Of a stretch of DNA of 64,000 nt, positions 45,201 to 54,303 are shown one piece after another. Origin of the DNA: Luidia sarsii. Lineage: Eukaryota; Echinodermata; Asteroidea; Paxillosida; Luidiidae. The notes under the pieces are model-generated. The model was not told the origin of the DNA. It worked only from the letters and a program-made list of their open reading frames with translations, and did no database searches. The stretch spans positions 10,680,536 through 10,744,535 of the forward strand of contig OX465112.1 in assembly GCA_949987565.1 (NCBI GenBank). Direction: 5' to 3'. Positions within the stretch are counted from its first letter, which is position 1. The number at the start of each line of letters is the position of its first letter. The position numbers were made by a program, and so were the translations under genes.

Positions 45201-47106
45201 GGCACAACAAGGATCAAATTTCAGGTCTAGTAAGTAGTAACTAAAGACTCTTATTGGACCTGAACTATATAAAGACCTGTGCCGTCATAAATATTAAGAG
45301 GAAAAACACAGTGAAAGGGATACCATGAGAAAATGCTGTTTACTTGTACAGGTCAAAGTCAAAGTTATATTTGAGTAGCATTTTGTCCATGGTGCTCTCT
45401 GGCACTCCATCAAGATGCCTGCCATTGAACCATTCCGTCAAGGAACACTGCAAGCCACAGTCACAGCCATGGTCAGAGCTCGTCCCACTTACTGGGCCAC
45501 TACGAGCTCCCCTTGAACGGGTTTTGAGATCGTCTGTCGCACTAGCGTCCCACCGCGTCTAATATGGTAAAACGCTGATTCTCAACCGAAGGCCTTAAAA
45601 GTGCCCGAAATCGCGTCCAAAGATTCATTAAAAGCACCCAACAGATTCTACACATGTCCAGACGAACAAGTGGTACTTCAATGGTACTTACGATTTATTT
45701 TTGGACCGCAATTCTACTTACAACCCATATTACACGAAGACTGGGTACCAGACGTGGCCTCATTGCTAAAGCGCATGGTGAGATTTTGTTATCGCGGACA
45801 CACGACTGGAGTTTGCAACAACGCGACATGTCCGATGCCCACATCGGAGACATTTTGTCGGAATTGCGGTCCAAACATAAATCGCAAGTACCGCTTAAGT
45901 ACCACTTGTTGATCTGGACATGTGTAGAATCCGTTAGGTGCTTTTATTGAATCTTTGGGCACTTTTAAGGCCTTTGGTTGAGAATCAGCGTTTTTCCATA
46001 TTAGATGCGGTGGGATGCTAGTTATCTCAAAACTGGTTTAAGGGCAGCTCCTAGCGGCCCACTAAGTGGGACTAGGTCAGAGCCACTGATTGAGATACTG
46101 CCTGTTCTCTCAATACCTTCATTGTGGGTATCGGTATCGTCTTATTGGGGTTGACAGACAGTCCCATATCGGTAAGGTTCTTCTCCATGCTCTTGCGAGA
46201 ATCCCACGCTTCTTTCAGGGGCTTGCTGGAAGGATTAAATGGCGAAAGAATACCGTAGTTAAGCAAAATGTTCAATCAAGAGTCAGCAAGATTTTAGTTT
46301 ATATACATGTATACCCTCGTTATAAAAGTCTGGGAAAAAACCTAAACCCAAATTAAACCACCAATTGTATTTGTAATGTAGACAACATCCATGGTCTGGC
46401 ACAACCACCTGCCGGAAGAATTGGACATATGGTTTTCCCAAAATTCTTGATTTTATGGCGCGTATGTGTGACGCCTAGTATTATGTACCGTAAGGCGATA
46501 GGAATAGTGAAGTGCATGTTCTGTACACACTACTCACTAGCACAGTGCCTGCTCTAACAGCTGACCATCAAATTGACAAATATGAAATAAATACCCGTCA
46601 CAAAATCATAACTTTTGGGAAAACTTAAACTTAAAGTGCAATTTTTTTAGCAAGTGAAGTGGTTGTCGTGCCAGACATAGTGTTGTTTCTCTCCATAATA
46701 TTATTATTATATTAATAAGGCGTTTTATTCTTTTAGATAATATTATTTTACTTTTTTAGTGTGACCGTTCTGTCGAGATGGAAATAATGAACATACTAGT
46801 TGCTACACATGATGTACTGACACATTTCTGTAGTACATACTGTTCATGTACATGCCCGGCTCGAGTAACTTAGAATCAAATCGATACTTTTTTATTTCAC
46901 AATTTTATACTAATTACTAATACCATGGAGCTATAAAGAGCTCCATGCTAATACTAATAATACTAGTGCTACGTCTAGTCCTAAATTATTGAATAACACT
47001 ACGGAAGAGATGAACATAAATACCATGATATTGTCGGAATCTTCTTCGACTTTTTCCATAGCCTCCGCCTGTTGACGTTATAACCGAATTTATTTCCTTT
47101 CGCCAT
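42223..47106 (-). CDS. NOP16: Nucleolar protein 16 (60S ribosome biogenesis factor)
   Basis: Five minus-strand exons: 47024-47106, 46117-46225, 45064-45145, 43685-43791 and 42223-42375 (534 bp, 177 residues; human NOP16 has 178). NOP16 is a small basic nucleolar protein of the pre-60S particle. The start MAKGNKFGYNVNRRRLWKKS matches the family N-terminus (KFGYSVNRKRL). Exon 1 ends TG, completing Cys with the C of exon 2, which reads CKPLKEAWDSRKSMEKNL and GLSVNPNKTIPIP, as in RHAWD..KSV..NL..MGL. Exons 3 and 4 give DPAKIFVLHALEDMANVPP and HMLEKYGEDYK. The last exon gives the diagnostic AMARDPKNYYQDTPKQIRKK, then IN and a divergent tail ending TDVAMDT. All phases close and the donors are mostly GTGAGT or GTAxxx. 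The introns hold several foldback elements, and a Penelope-like fragment lies within 400 bp of the start codon. Confidence 0.95.
42500..42568. repeat. Penelope-associated hairpin repeat, NOP16 intron
   Basis: GAGGGCTTGACGTTTCAATG, then CTAGCAGGACCTTTCTCAAAG, is followed directly by its inverted partner TTTGGTCCTGCTAGGATCGA. The left flank GTTGCAAACTGCTCACCGAC matches that of the 15310 copy. Confidence 0.75.
42986..43122. repeat. ~35-bp minisatellite (CCCAGGTGGCCTGATGCCCAG), 4 copies
   Basis: Four units of CACTAACCTCCCAGGTGGCC, then TGATGCCCAGATC, with small changes, in the NOP16 intron. Confidence 0.9.
43289..43400 (+). repeat. Dispersed repeat, AACTCAACGTTTC family, NOP16 intron
   Basis: AAGTTTGTGGTGATACCATC, then AGGTCATCTATTTTGAGGAG, AAGGCTCTAAAAGGAGC, AACTCAACGTTTCAGACAGT. 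Same order as at 17260 and 21925. Confidence 0.65.
44104..44344. mobile_element. Foldback element with tRNA-like core
   Basis: The left arm (44104-44164), ATTCAATGAGGCTTTGCCCT, then ACTCGACGTAAT and GAGTGCTCAGTGCTTTGC, is matched in reverse by 44284-44344 (GCAAAGCACTGAGCACTCAG, then TCGTCGAGTAGGGCAAACCC). The centre holds a tRNA-like sequence. The left arm alone recurs at 14555-14630. Confidence 0.75.
44190..44257 (+). tRNA. tRNA-like sequence (tRNA pseudogene or SINE head)
   Basis: CAGCTC and GAGCTG can form an acceptor-like stem. TCAAGTGGTTAAGACG is A-box-like. CTGC, an eight-base loop and GCAG form an anticodon-like stem. CGGGTTCGAATCCCG is a perfect T-arm and B box. The anticodon loop is one base too long and the acceptor one pair too short, so it is probably not a functional tRNA. 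Confidence 0.45.
44351..44509. mobile_element. MITE, ATCGTAACTTACGATC family, complete copy
   Basis: Begins CCTGGGGTCGATTCCACCAA and ends TTTGTGAAATCCACCCCTGG, imperfect inverted ends of about 20 bp. The interior is made of short palindromes (ATCGTAACTTACGATC, CCATCGTAAGTT, ACGATGCATCGT). It directly follows the foldback element at 44104-44344. Confidence 0.75.
44779..45010. mobile_element. MITE with CAATTTCATAGAGCCGCTTAAGC inverted ends
   Basis: The left end GGGCACAATTTCATAGAGCC, then GCTTAAGCG, and the right end CGCTTAAGCGGCTCTATGAA, then ATTGGCCCC, are inverted repeats of about 28 bp with few mismatches. The 170-bp interior is non-coding. It lies in the NOP16 intron between 43792 and 45063. 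Confidence 0.8.
45468..46090. mobile_element. Long-TIR foldback element in NOP16 intron
   Basis: The left arm (about 45468-45725) and the reverse complement of the right arm (about 45840-46090) share CCCACTTA(C/G)TGGGCC, CTAATATGG(T/A)AAAACGCTGA, TTCTCAACC(G/A)AAGGCCTTAA, TTCTACACATGTCCAGA and AACAAGTGGTACTT. Arms are about 250 bp with one 10- to 20-base indel; the centre is about 120 bp. No transposase is encoded. Confidence 0.85.
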
Positions 47107-47395
47107 ATTTTCGTGGTGTTTGGAACGCAACAAGCCTGCATTCGTCTGCACTGCAGCACGTGTCCATGTAATGAACCAGACTGAACCTGGCCTTAAAATA
47201 GTGCTACGGTGTCCCATGCATGACACACAATATTTGAATTGTGTTTTTGCTAGTTTATAAATAAAAATAAGAGCGAGATTGTATTACAACGTTGTGATAA
47301 CATGATTCTATACATAATCAGCGTGAATATATTGGAATATATTTTCCAGAAAAAATGAATATACAGGATTTTATTTGTCAGGCTGAATAATTGCA

Positions 47396-47492
47396 CCAAT
47401 GAACTCGAAAACGCCTATATCATCTGTAGAATGTTGTACTTCTTCAGATGACCGAATGTGGATATCCAATTTATTGTTGGAATGTGTAGGGT
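47396..47492 (+). repeat. Left copy of ~100-bp direct repeat flanking the Penelope-like element
   Basis: CCAATGAACTCGAAAACGCC, then TATATCATCTGTAGAATGTTGTACT, TATCCAATTTATT and GTAGGGTACAC. The right copy is at 49316-49440 with the same order of words. Confidence 0.6.
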
Positions 47493-48905
47493 ACACTAAC
47501 TTTTCCTGCCACTGCCATAATTGGTACTATTGACGTTTCCTCTCTGTACACTAACATCCCCCAGGAAGAAGGCATTCAGGCTTGCTCCTCGGCCCTGGCC
47601 AAAGGAAAACAGTCTTCTCCACCCATCTCCGACATAACCACCCTCATGAGGTTAGTGCTGGCCAAGAATAATTTCTCCTTTCTTGGCAAGCACTATCTTC
47701 AAGTGCATGGCACTGCCATGGGCACGCGCATGGCTCCTTCCTTTGCATGCCTCTTCATGGGTGACCTTGAGGAACGCATGCTCAGTGAGGCACCATGCCG
47801 TCCCTGGATTTGGTGGAGATACATAGATGACGTGTTCTTCATTTGGACTAGGGACGGTAGCAGCCTGAATGCTTTCTTTGACCACATCAATTCCTTCCAT
47901 AGGACCATCAAATTCACATGGGAGCAGTCTCTTCAACAGACCCACTTTCTGGACGTCACCGTCCGGAAAGACCTCAATACACTCACTACTGACTTGTATT
48001 CTAAGCCCACCGACACTCATCAATATCTCCATTCCTCCAGTTGTCACCCTAGACACTGTAAGACTGGTATAGCTTACAGCCAGGCCCTCAGATTGAGGCG
48101 TATATGTTCCAATGAGTCTGACTTTCGCCGCCATACACGTGTATTGGCCAGTAACTTGGTTGCTAGAGGCTATAGTTCTCGCCAAGTGAAGAACTCCATT
48201 GCTAAAGTCTATTCCATTCCCAGAAGTTCGGCACTAAAACAAAAGCCACCAGGTCCCAAGGACAAGCCCAAGGTTCCCTTAGTTACTTCCTACCACCCCT
48301 CTCTTCCTCCTCTCAGGAAGATAACTAAGGAAAACCACCATATTCTCCACACTTCGGATCGTCTGGCTGAAGCCATTCCTAATTCGCCTGTTTTGGCTTT
48401 CAGGCGCCCCCGTAACCTGCGTGACTTAATTGTCCGAGCAGAGGTTCCCCCTTTGGACTCTTCACCTCCAACCAAATTTGGTACATTTAAGTGTACCTCG
48501 AAATGCATTGTTTGCAAGACACATGTCAAGGAAATAGACTCTTTCAATGGACATTCTTCTGGAACTACCCACACGACCTATGGCTCTATCACGTGCACTA
48601 CCTCAAACATCATATACCTCATCTCTTGTAGAGTTTGTAATATTCAGTATGTTGGCGAGACCAAAAATACCCTCAAAAAACGTATCTATGGCCATAGGTC
48701 TACTATCAAAACTGGTAAAATGGACACCCCTGTTGGGTATCACTTCAATCTCCCTGATCATTCGATATCAGACATGAGTGTACTGGGCATAGAATCACTT
48801 GGTCACCGTAATAATGCTGTCCGTCTTAGCCGTGAGAAAATGTGGATGAAGCGTCTTCGGACTATTCAACCACATGGTCTCAACATCCAGGAGGGTAATG
48901 ACTAA
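47490..48905 (+). CDS. Penelope-like retroelement protein, 5'-truncated RT plus GIY-YIG
   Basis: The frame opens after a stop at 47487 and runs to 48905; the first ATG is at 47646, but homology starts earlier (GTIDVSSLYTNIPQEEG, an RT motif with Asp). From 47646: HGTAMGTRMAPSFACLFMGD, then the RT catalytic box RYIDDVFFIW (about residues 58-67), TWEQSLQQTHFLDVTV, a Cys-His cluster CTSKCIVCKTH (about 283-293), and the GIY-YIG endonuclease domain from about 321 (IIYLISCRVCNIQYVGET, then R and H in KRIYGHRS). RT followed by a GIY-YIG domain is diagnostic for Penelope-like elements of the endonuclease-bearing type. The N-terminal third of the RT is missing, so the copy is dead on arrival, although the remaining frame has no stop and must be fairly young. 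It lies 390 bp upstream of the NOP16 start, on the opposite strand. Confidence 0.9.
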   Translation, partial: GTLTFPATAIIGTIDVSSLYTNIPQEEGIQACSSALAKGKQSSPPISDITTLMRLVLAKNNFSFLGKHYLQVHGTAMGTRMAPSFACLFMGDLEERMLSEAPCRPWIWWRYIDDVFFIWTRDGSSLNAFFDHINSFHRTIKFTWEQSLQQTHFLDVTVRKDLNTLTTDLYSKPTDTHQYLHSSSCHPRHCKTGIAYSQALRLRRICSNESDFRRHTRVLASNLVARGYSSRQVKNSIAKVYSIPRSSALKQKPPGPKDKPKVPLVTSYHPSLPPLRKITKENHHILHTSDRLAEAIPNSPVLAFRRPRNLRDLIVRAEVPPLDSSPPTKFGTFKCTSKCIVCKTHVKEIDSFNGHSSGTTHTTYGSITCTTSNIIYLISCRVCNIQYVGETKNTLKKRIYGHRSTIKTGKMDTPVGYHFNLPDHSISDMSVLGIESLGHRNNAVRLSREKMWMKRLRTIQPHGLNIQEGND

Positions 48906-49225
48906 CACCATGCAGCTTTCTGATAATCCTTCTTTTGTGTTCAGTCCTTCACACTTCTCTCTTTGATCTTTCCCCCTATTGTCACTAATCCCTACCCCAC
49001 TCCTTGCCCTTCTCTTTGATCTTTCCCCCTCCTCTCATTAATCCCTACCCTACCCCCTGCCCTTCCCTTTGATCTCTCCCTACCAGCTTCACTCTTTGTC
49101 CTTTGTTTCTCATCCGTGTCCTATTCACTCTCCCCCTTCCTTCGTGTACATGTATCTGTTTTGTCCTTGTCACTCTGCCTTTGAGAAAGGTCCTGCTAGG
49201 ATCGAAACGTCAGGCCCACTAAATT
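47493..49225 (+). mobile_element. Penelope-like element, 5'-truncated
   Basis: Includes the coding region and a 3' tail: pyrimidine-rich DNA with two near-repeats of TTGATCTTTCCCCCT (48961-49090), then TGCCTTTGAGAAAGGTCCTG and CTAGGATCGAAACGTCAGGC at 49172-49218. The last motif is the one scattered over the window. Confidence 0.8.
49172..49225 (+). repeat. 3'-terminal hairpin motif of the Penelope-like element
   Basis: GGTCCT-GCT-AGGATC forms a six-pair stem, followed by GAAACGTC. The arrangement stem II, GAAAC, GUC resembles the hammerhead motif known in Penelope-like elements, but the upstream box reads TTTGAGAAA instead of CTGANGA. Confidence 0.6.
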
Positions 49226-49315
49226 TTAGTTTTCCAAAAGATGAGTATTTCGAGCTCAGCAAAATGAATAAATTAGCATATATAGCGTGTTTCTGACCGA
49301 AAGTGGATGATCAGT

Positions 49316-49440
49316 TGTACCAATTAAATTGGGAACGCCTACATCCTCTGTGGAATGTTGTACTCTTTCAGAATATCCAATATTCGATATATTTATATCC
49401 AATTTAATACGATTAAGTGGATCGCGTAGGGTACACGACG
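49316..49440 (+). repeat. Right copy of ~100-bp direct repeat flanking the Penelope-like element
   Basis: CCAATTAAATTGGGAACGCC, then TACATCCTCTGTGGAATGTTGTACT, TATCCAATTTAAT and GTAGGGTACAC, about 75-80% like 47396-47492 with an insertion. Confidence 0.6.
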
Positions 49441-52379
49441 TCCCAAATGGCCGTGAGGCACTGGTATGGCGTGCCAAATAAGGCAAATTTGAACCCATTA
49501 TCTGAAAATTATTAAGGTGTCAAGATCACTATTTCATTTCAAATAAATTACCTACACTATCGACCACTTAAGGTTTTTGGTAAGAGAAAATAATGAGTTG
49601 GGGCAATTTCATACCTTTCCTGCATACGTATCAGTTGTTTTATTTCTAAATTTAGCATAAGGGATTCATTCTACGAATAATAATCTGGAATCCACATTCA
49701 TCTAAAGATACAGAACAAGGGAAACATAATGTTGTTATTTCATACCCCAGCTGAAAGCAGTTCAGAGTCCAAGCGCATTACCAAAATTCACAACAGACAG
49801 CTGTCAAGACTTGGTCATTTGGTTAAATTGCGACCACTATTTTGCCTGATTTATCAATTTCCAATCCTTTCTGTCTAGATAAATAATATTGTAATAATCA
49901 TTAATGATTTGACAAAAAATTCGGACCTTTAAACCATAACATGTTGGTTAAGGTAAGGCCATGAATTATCATTTTGCATACTTTTTTATTTTCATTTCAT
50001 TGTTAGTCCATTCCCCCAAATGGATGGTTGAGCAGTCCATGGTATGGATGACGGCCAGGGACTGGATCTGGAAGACTGTCTACCAGGTTATCACCCATGA
50101 AGGCAGTTTGAGCCTTAAGAAACTGCACTGTGTTGATAGATCTCCTTGAGCTCACAGACAGGTCAAGCAAACCACTGATCCATGGTGGATGATGACATCT
50201 GCTCGCTGCCAATTGACAGTGTGAAACCTCAGCACAGGTGTGCTCTACAACTGAAAAGGGAAGAGGATTACAGAGGAAAAATTAAGGCAAACTTTCAATA
50301 TCCTTTGTTCCTTGTTTCAAGTCTTGAAAGGGCCACTGACAAAAGTGGGGCTAATGAATACCAAAAATGAATCAAAGAGATGTATAGGCAGACAGATGCG
50401 AAAGTAATGTAGATTTGTGTTTCAGTATTTGACTGTGTGCTGAATTGTTGTGATTGATTGTGATTTGAATCCCTCCTTGTTTGTTGGTCTGTTTGTCTAT
50501 TGTTTGTCTGTATGGCTTTTGTTAGTTAGATTGTACTTCTCTTCTTTTGTTATAGTGTATGTTGGTTTTATGATATTCATTATTACTTAACTATTTCATT
50601 GTAAATTAAATCATCAAATTAGTGTTTCATTTATTTATACATAATTATATGTCTCCTGTAGCTGCCATTTTGTTTGCTATTGGATGAGATTAATTGATAA
50701 GAATAAGAGTAAGAATAAGGTTGGACACTGGCAAGAAGCTGTGCTTTATCCTGAAACAAGGATTAAAATCTATTCACAGGACCAACTAGCAAAGGTGGGG
50801 GTCACAGTGCTAGGTGGAAATAAAAACTTCCCTTCCCCCCAATGATGCCAGGCAAGGCAGGACAAGAATAAAGATAGGAATCAGCAACAACAGGGTTGGT
50901 GAATTGAGAGGAAGCAGAAGAGAGGAAAAAGCTCAATCAGCACAGTTGGCCCAGCTAGTTTCCCTCCCATTCCACTGGCTGTGAGACTTCATCAGGATTT
51001 GTATTGGCCATGTCTGGGATGACAGAATTCTTGAAAGGTCAGGATGCTGTGAGACTGACAGAAAACCCAGATGTCTCAAGTACAGTTGCAAGACATGTTG
51101 GTGGAAACAAATAAATTCCCACAAAGAACAGGGAAAATCAAATTGGCAGTCAAGGATGAAGAGCAAATGAAATTTAGTAGCTCCTCAGATCATAAGATCA
51201 GAGAATTTCTAGACAGAAGATGACAATAACAGGCCTAGATAAAAAGACACTGCTCAGCCCCTTGGGGTAATTTGTAAAAGACGTTTGCCCATACTTTCAG
51301 ATATTACAGGAAGGCAGACTGATTATACTCAGCTCAGTATAGTATTTTAAAATGCCCATGAAGAGAACGATGTCAACTTCTGCAAGTTTCTGCATGCATG
51401 GTAGCCGCCCGGCGAACGGCATGGATCGTCGGTGTCGTGAAAATAATCACCTGCCGGTCCTAGCCAGCCAGCCAGCTAGCGCATGACGCGGGACAAATTC
51501 GAGACCACCGCAACTCTAGCCTACAAAGGCTACATGTTAGTCGGTTTTCTATCAGCTGAACCCTATAATTTTTCAGTCAAATTGGGGGAAAAACAACCAC
51601 AAAATTTCTACTCACCTCTAATTCTCATCAGCTCGTCTGTCTGATAAGATCTTGACTAATCCAAGTCTCAAAAAACTCCAACGACGGGCAGAAGGGCAGA
51701 AGGGCAGAAGGGCAGAAGGGCAGGGTGCATCCGGTCTCTGACACTAAACTACAGTATACGCAAACCTTGTCGACATGGCGCGAATACTGAGTCAATTCAA
51801 AGTTTGCACCTGTAAGACCCGCACACAGGGCTTGTTACTGTTACGCAACAGTTGGAATGTTGGCATAGTCTTTAATCAAGGCGCTCTTGACCCTGTCACC
51901 CGTCATCACTCAAGTGGGGCCGTGTCAACATTCATTGGCTACTGTGTACGGCTCCAATGTGTACATTGGTCTTGAAGCAATAGCCAATTTCGATTAATGT
52001 GTAGGCCTTTGTGTGTTTTCCAGGCGCAGCCAAGACTTTCTTGCAGTAATCCTGAGCCCATTACGCCTTTCTCGCTCACTTGGGAAAAGACGACTGGAAT
52101 AAAGGCTATTATTCACGCAGCGGTCCTGGATAATTCCAGGGTCCTCTTGAAAGGGGGCCTTCCACAGAGATCAATGGGCCCACACGCGGTCAATCAGAAA
52201 CGAGTATTCAAAACCCACCTGTTGTTTTGTGCAATAGTAACATCCCGAGAACAATGTAGGGGATGCAAATACTTCTTCCAATTCCCCCTATATAACAGCA
52301 GCTGACATAATTATCTACCAATAATACGACTGAAAGATGCACCAACTTTTTTCCAGATAGCTCAAAGGGTGCTGACAGA
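49441..52379. other. Non-coding or decayed repeat region
   Basis: No exon recognised. There is a short (AAGGGCAG)n run at 51684-51724. The stretch 50000-51200 looks like old repeat DNA with short broken frames but no domain I can name. Confidence 0.45.
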
Positions 52380-52855
52380 GAACCCCCCCAAAAAAGAAGA
52401 AGCGGAAAGTCCTTAGTGCTGTAGTGGGAGGTAAAGCCATTTTTGAAGATGCAGTTTTGAATAGCATTAAAAATAATCAGGAGCAACAAAAAAAACAACC
52501 TAAGAAATCAGTCAGCTATTGTTCACCCAAGCCGAGTACTTCAGGTATCACTAATAAGAAGAGAAATGCATGCAGTCAACTGCCTGAATATGCAAATGAT
52601 GACGACTGTGACTCTGCAGCTGACCCTAAGGACCTCTGTCGCAAGTGCAAACAGTTCCAACCTGAAGAACTGAGAAACATTGACACCCTTGTCCTTGTCT
52701 CATGGGCACAATGTACCTATCCAGATTGCTATCACTGGGTACACCTAAGATTTTGCACTCCTGTCCGTGTTGTTCGCACACATTCAAAATTGGTGCCCTT
52801 GCCACCATCAATTAGAGGAATAAATAAAACTATACATGGAAAATGGGAAGAGTAA
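52380..52855 (+). CDS. C-terminal exon of a transposase-derived (pogo/jerky-like) protein with Cys/His finger
   Basis: The open frame follows a possible acceptor (GTGCTGACAG|AG at about 52379) and reads TPPKKKKRKVLSAVVGGKAI, then FEDAVLNSIKNNQEQQKKQPKK, PKPSTSGI, an acidic stretch (NDDDCDSAADPKD) and LCRKCKQFQPEELRNIDTLV, VSWAQCTYPDCYHWVHLRFC, TPVRVVR, ending GKWEE and TAA. The CxxC, WxQCxxxxC, HWVHLxxC pattern is a PHD-like zinc finger that I associate with C-termini of CENP-B/pogo-family transposase relatives in marine invertebrates. No DDE core is visible upstream, so this is a fragment or a last exon. It may equally be a decayed transposon tail. Confidence 0.4.
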
Positions 52856-52964
52856 TTTTATTCCAAGCATTTTGGACATGACAAGAAAAAAAACGGAAAC
52901 AAAAACCTTTTTTTTATTTTTTATTTTTTTACTTTTGTTGTTTATTTCCTAAGATGACACAAAA

Positions 52965-53020
52965 CATGCCTTTGAGGATGGTCCTGCTAGGATCAAAACG
53001 TCAGGCCCACTAAATTTTGA
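52965..53020 (+). repeat. Penelope-associated GGTCCTGCTAGGATC repeat, single copy
   Basis: GCCTTTGAGGATGGTCCTGC, then TAGGATCAAAACGTCAGGCCCAC and TAAATTTTGAG. It has one change in the GAAAC box. Confidence 0.8.
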
Positions 53021-54303
53021 GATGAAAAAAAAAACCATAATAAACTGCACGGCTAGTGCATACAGATGAGAATAAAGTGATCTGTACAGAATTCCTCTTT
53101 TATTCGTCAAACCATTTATTTATGTAAATTTATTTATAATTCACAATTTTGTAATGGAAAACGTTTCGGAACGTGCATTTCAAAAACTTCATTCATCAGC
53201 CCAGTACGAATCAAGTTGGGGCAATCCGCCACGCATTTTTGAGCGATTTCGCGTGCCATACTACATCGATGTCAACGAACTTTGCTACTCTGCCAACTGA
53301 TCGAAAACACATGATGACGCTGTTTTTACATAGCGGTTTCGTTACCACTGTAAATAACGGACGAGATTTCGGAAGAAATGACCTTAATTTCAGGGATTAA
53401 TACAAATAATAAACTGGAAGGGTCCAGCTGAAAGGTTAGTTGAGTGGTTTTGTAGTTTTCAAAGGAAAATTCTCCCGTTATCTGATCGAAAACCGATGAC
53501 GCCAGGGTACAGTACTCGGTAGTTATAACAGTACTATTACAGTATTAGTATTAGTTACTAGTAATACCATGGAGGTACTCAAGAGCTCTTGCTGATGAGT
53601 GAACTTAATTGATATGGCCCAGATCCTCGATGCCCTCTGATACTGCCAGTCTGAGCCCTGTCATTTCTTTATCTTGTTCATGTCACTACAGTACAAGTTT
53701 TGTAGTCTGACTAGTTAGATTTGAAATCATAAAAGAGCCATGGTTTATCTTTATGAGCGTCACTCATCAGAATATTGATGGAGATTTTGTACAATTAACA
53801 TTTGAAACATTCGAAAAACATCATGAGTATTGATGACAAACATCGGCATGTTTGAAAAAAAAAACCACATGATTTTAATCAACCAACCATGCTGCATACT
53901 ACATGTAAATCATATATGTTGGCTCCATTATATACTGTACACATATGTATGTAACACTTGGCCAGTACATGACTCATGTCTCAGCATAATTTTTTTTATT
54001 TTAAATCCATTGTCTTACCTATACCTACCCTATTTTCAGATGCCTTGTAATACAGGTAGGAAGCACAACTTTTTTGGGGGCCTTTATTGTTAAAATGTGG
54101 CCCTGTGTCTTGTACGGCCTGTTTTTGGAACTCTTCATTTTAGCCTGGACCTGTACTTACTGGTTGTTTTTCTTCTTTGCCTTGCATTTCTCTGCATGTG
54201 TAGGTTATTATTGGGCTAACTCCCAATATCTGTCGCCCAACAACTCAGGACTGTAAATCGTCTCGTTGTCCATTCGCCCATAGTCAGCCGGACGTCGTCA
54301 ACC
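53021..54303. other. Upstream region of the NUDT5-like gene, nothing recognised
   Basis: AT-rich non-coding DNA. The last 100 bases before 54304 should contain the 5' UTR (GTCAGCCGGACGTCGTCAACC precedes the ATG). Confidence 0.45.

Noticed and set aside
45601..45950. Two overlapping + strand frames with CxxC-like residues in the NOP16 intron
   Set aside because: They fall inside a foldback element whose arms are mutual reverse complements; neither frame has a recognisable domain.
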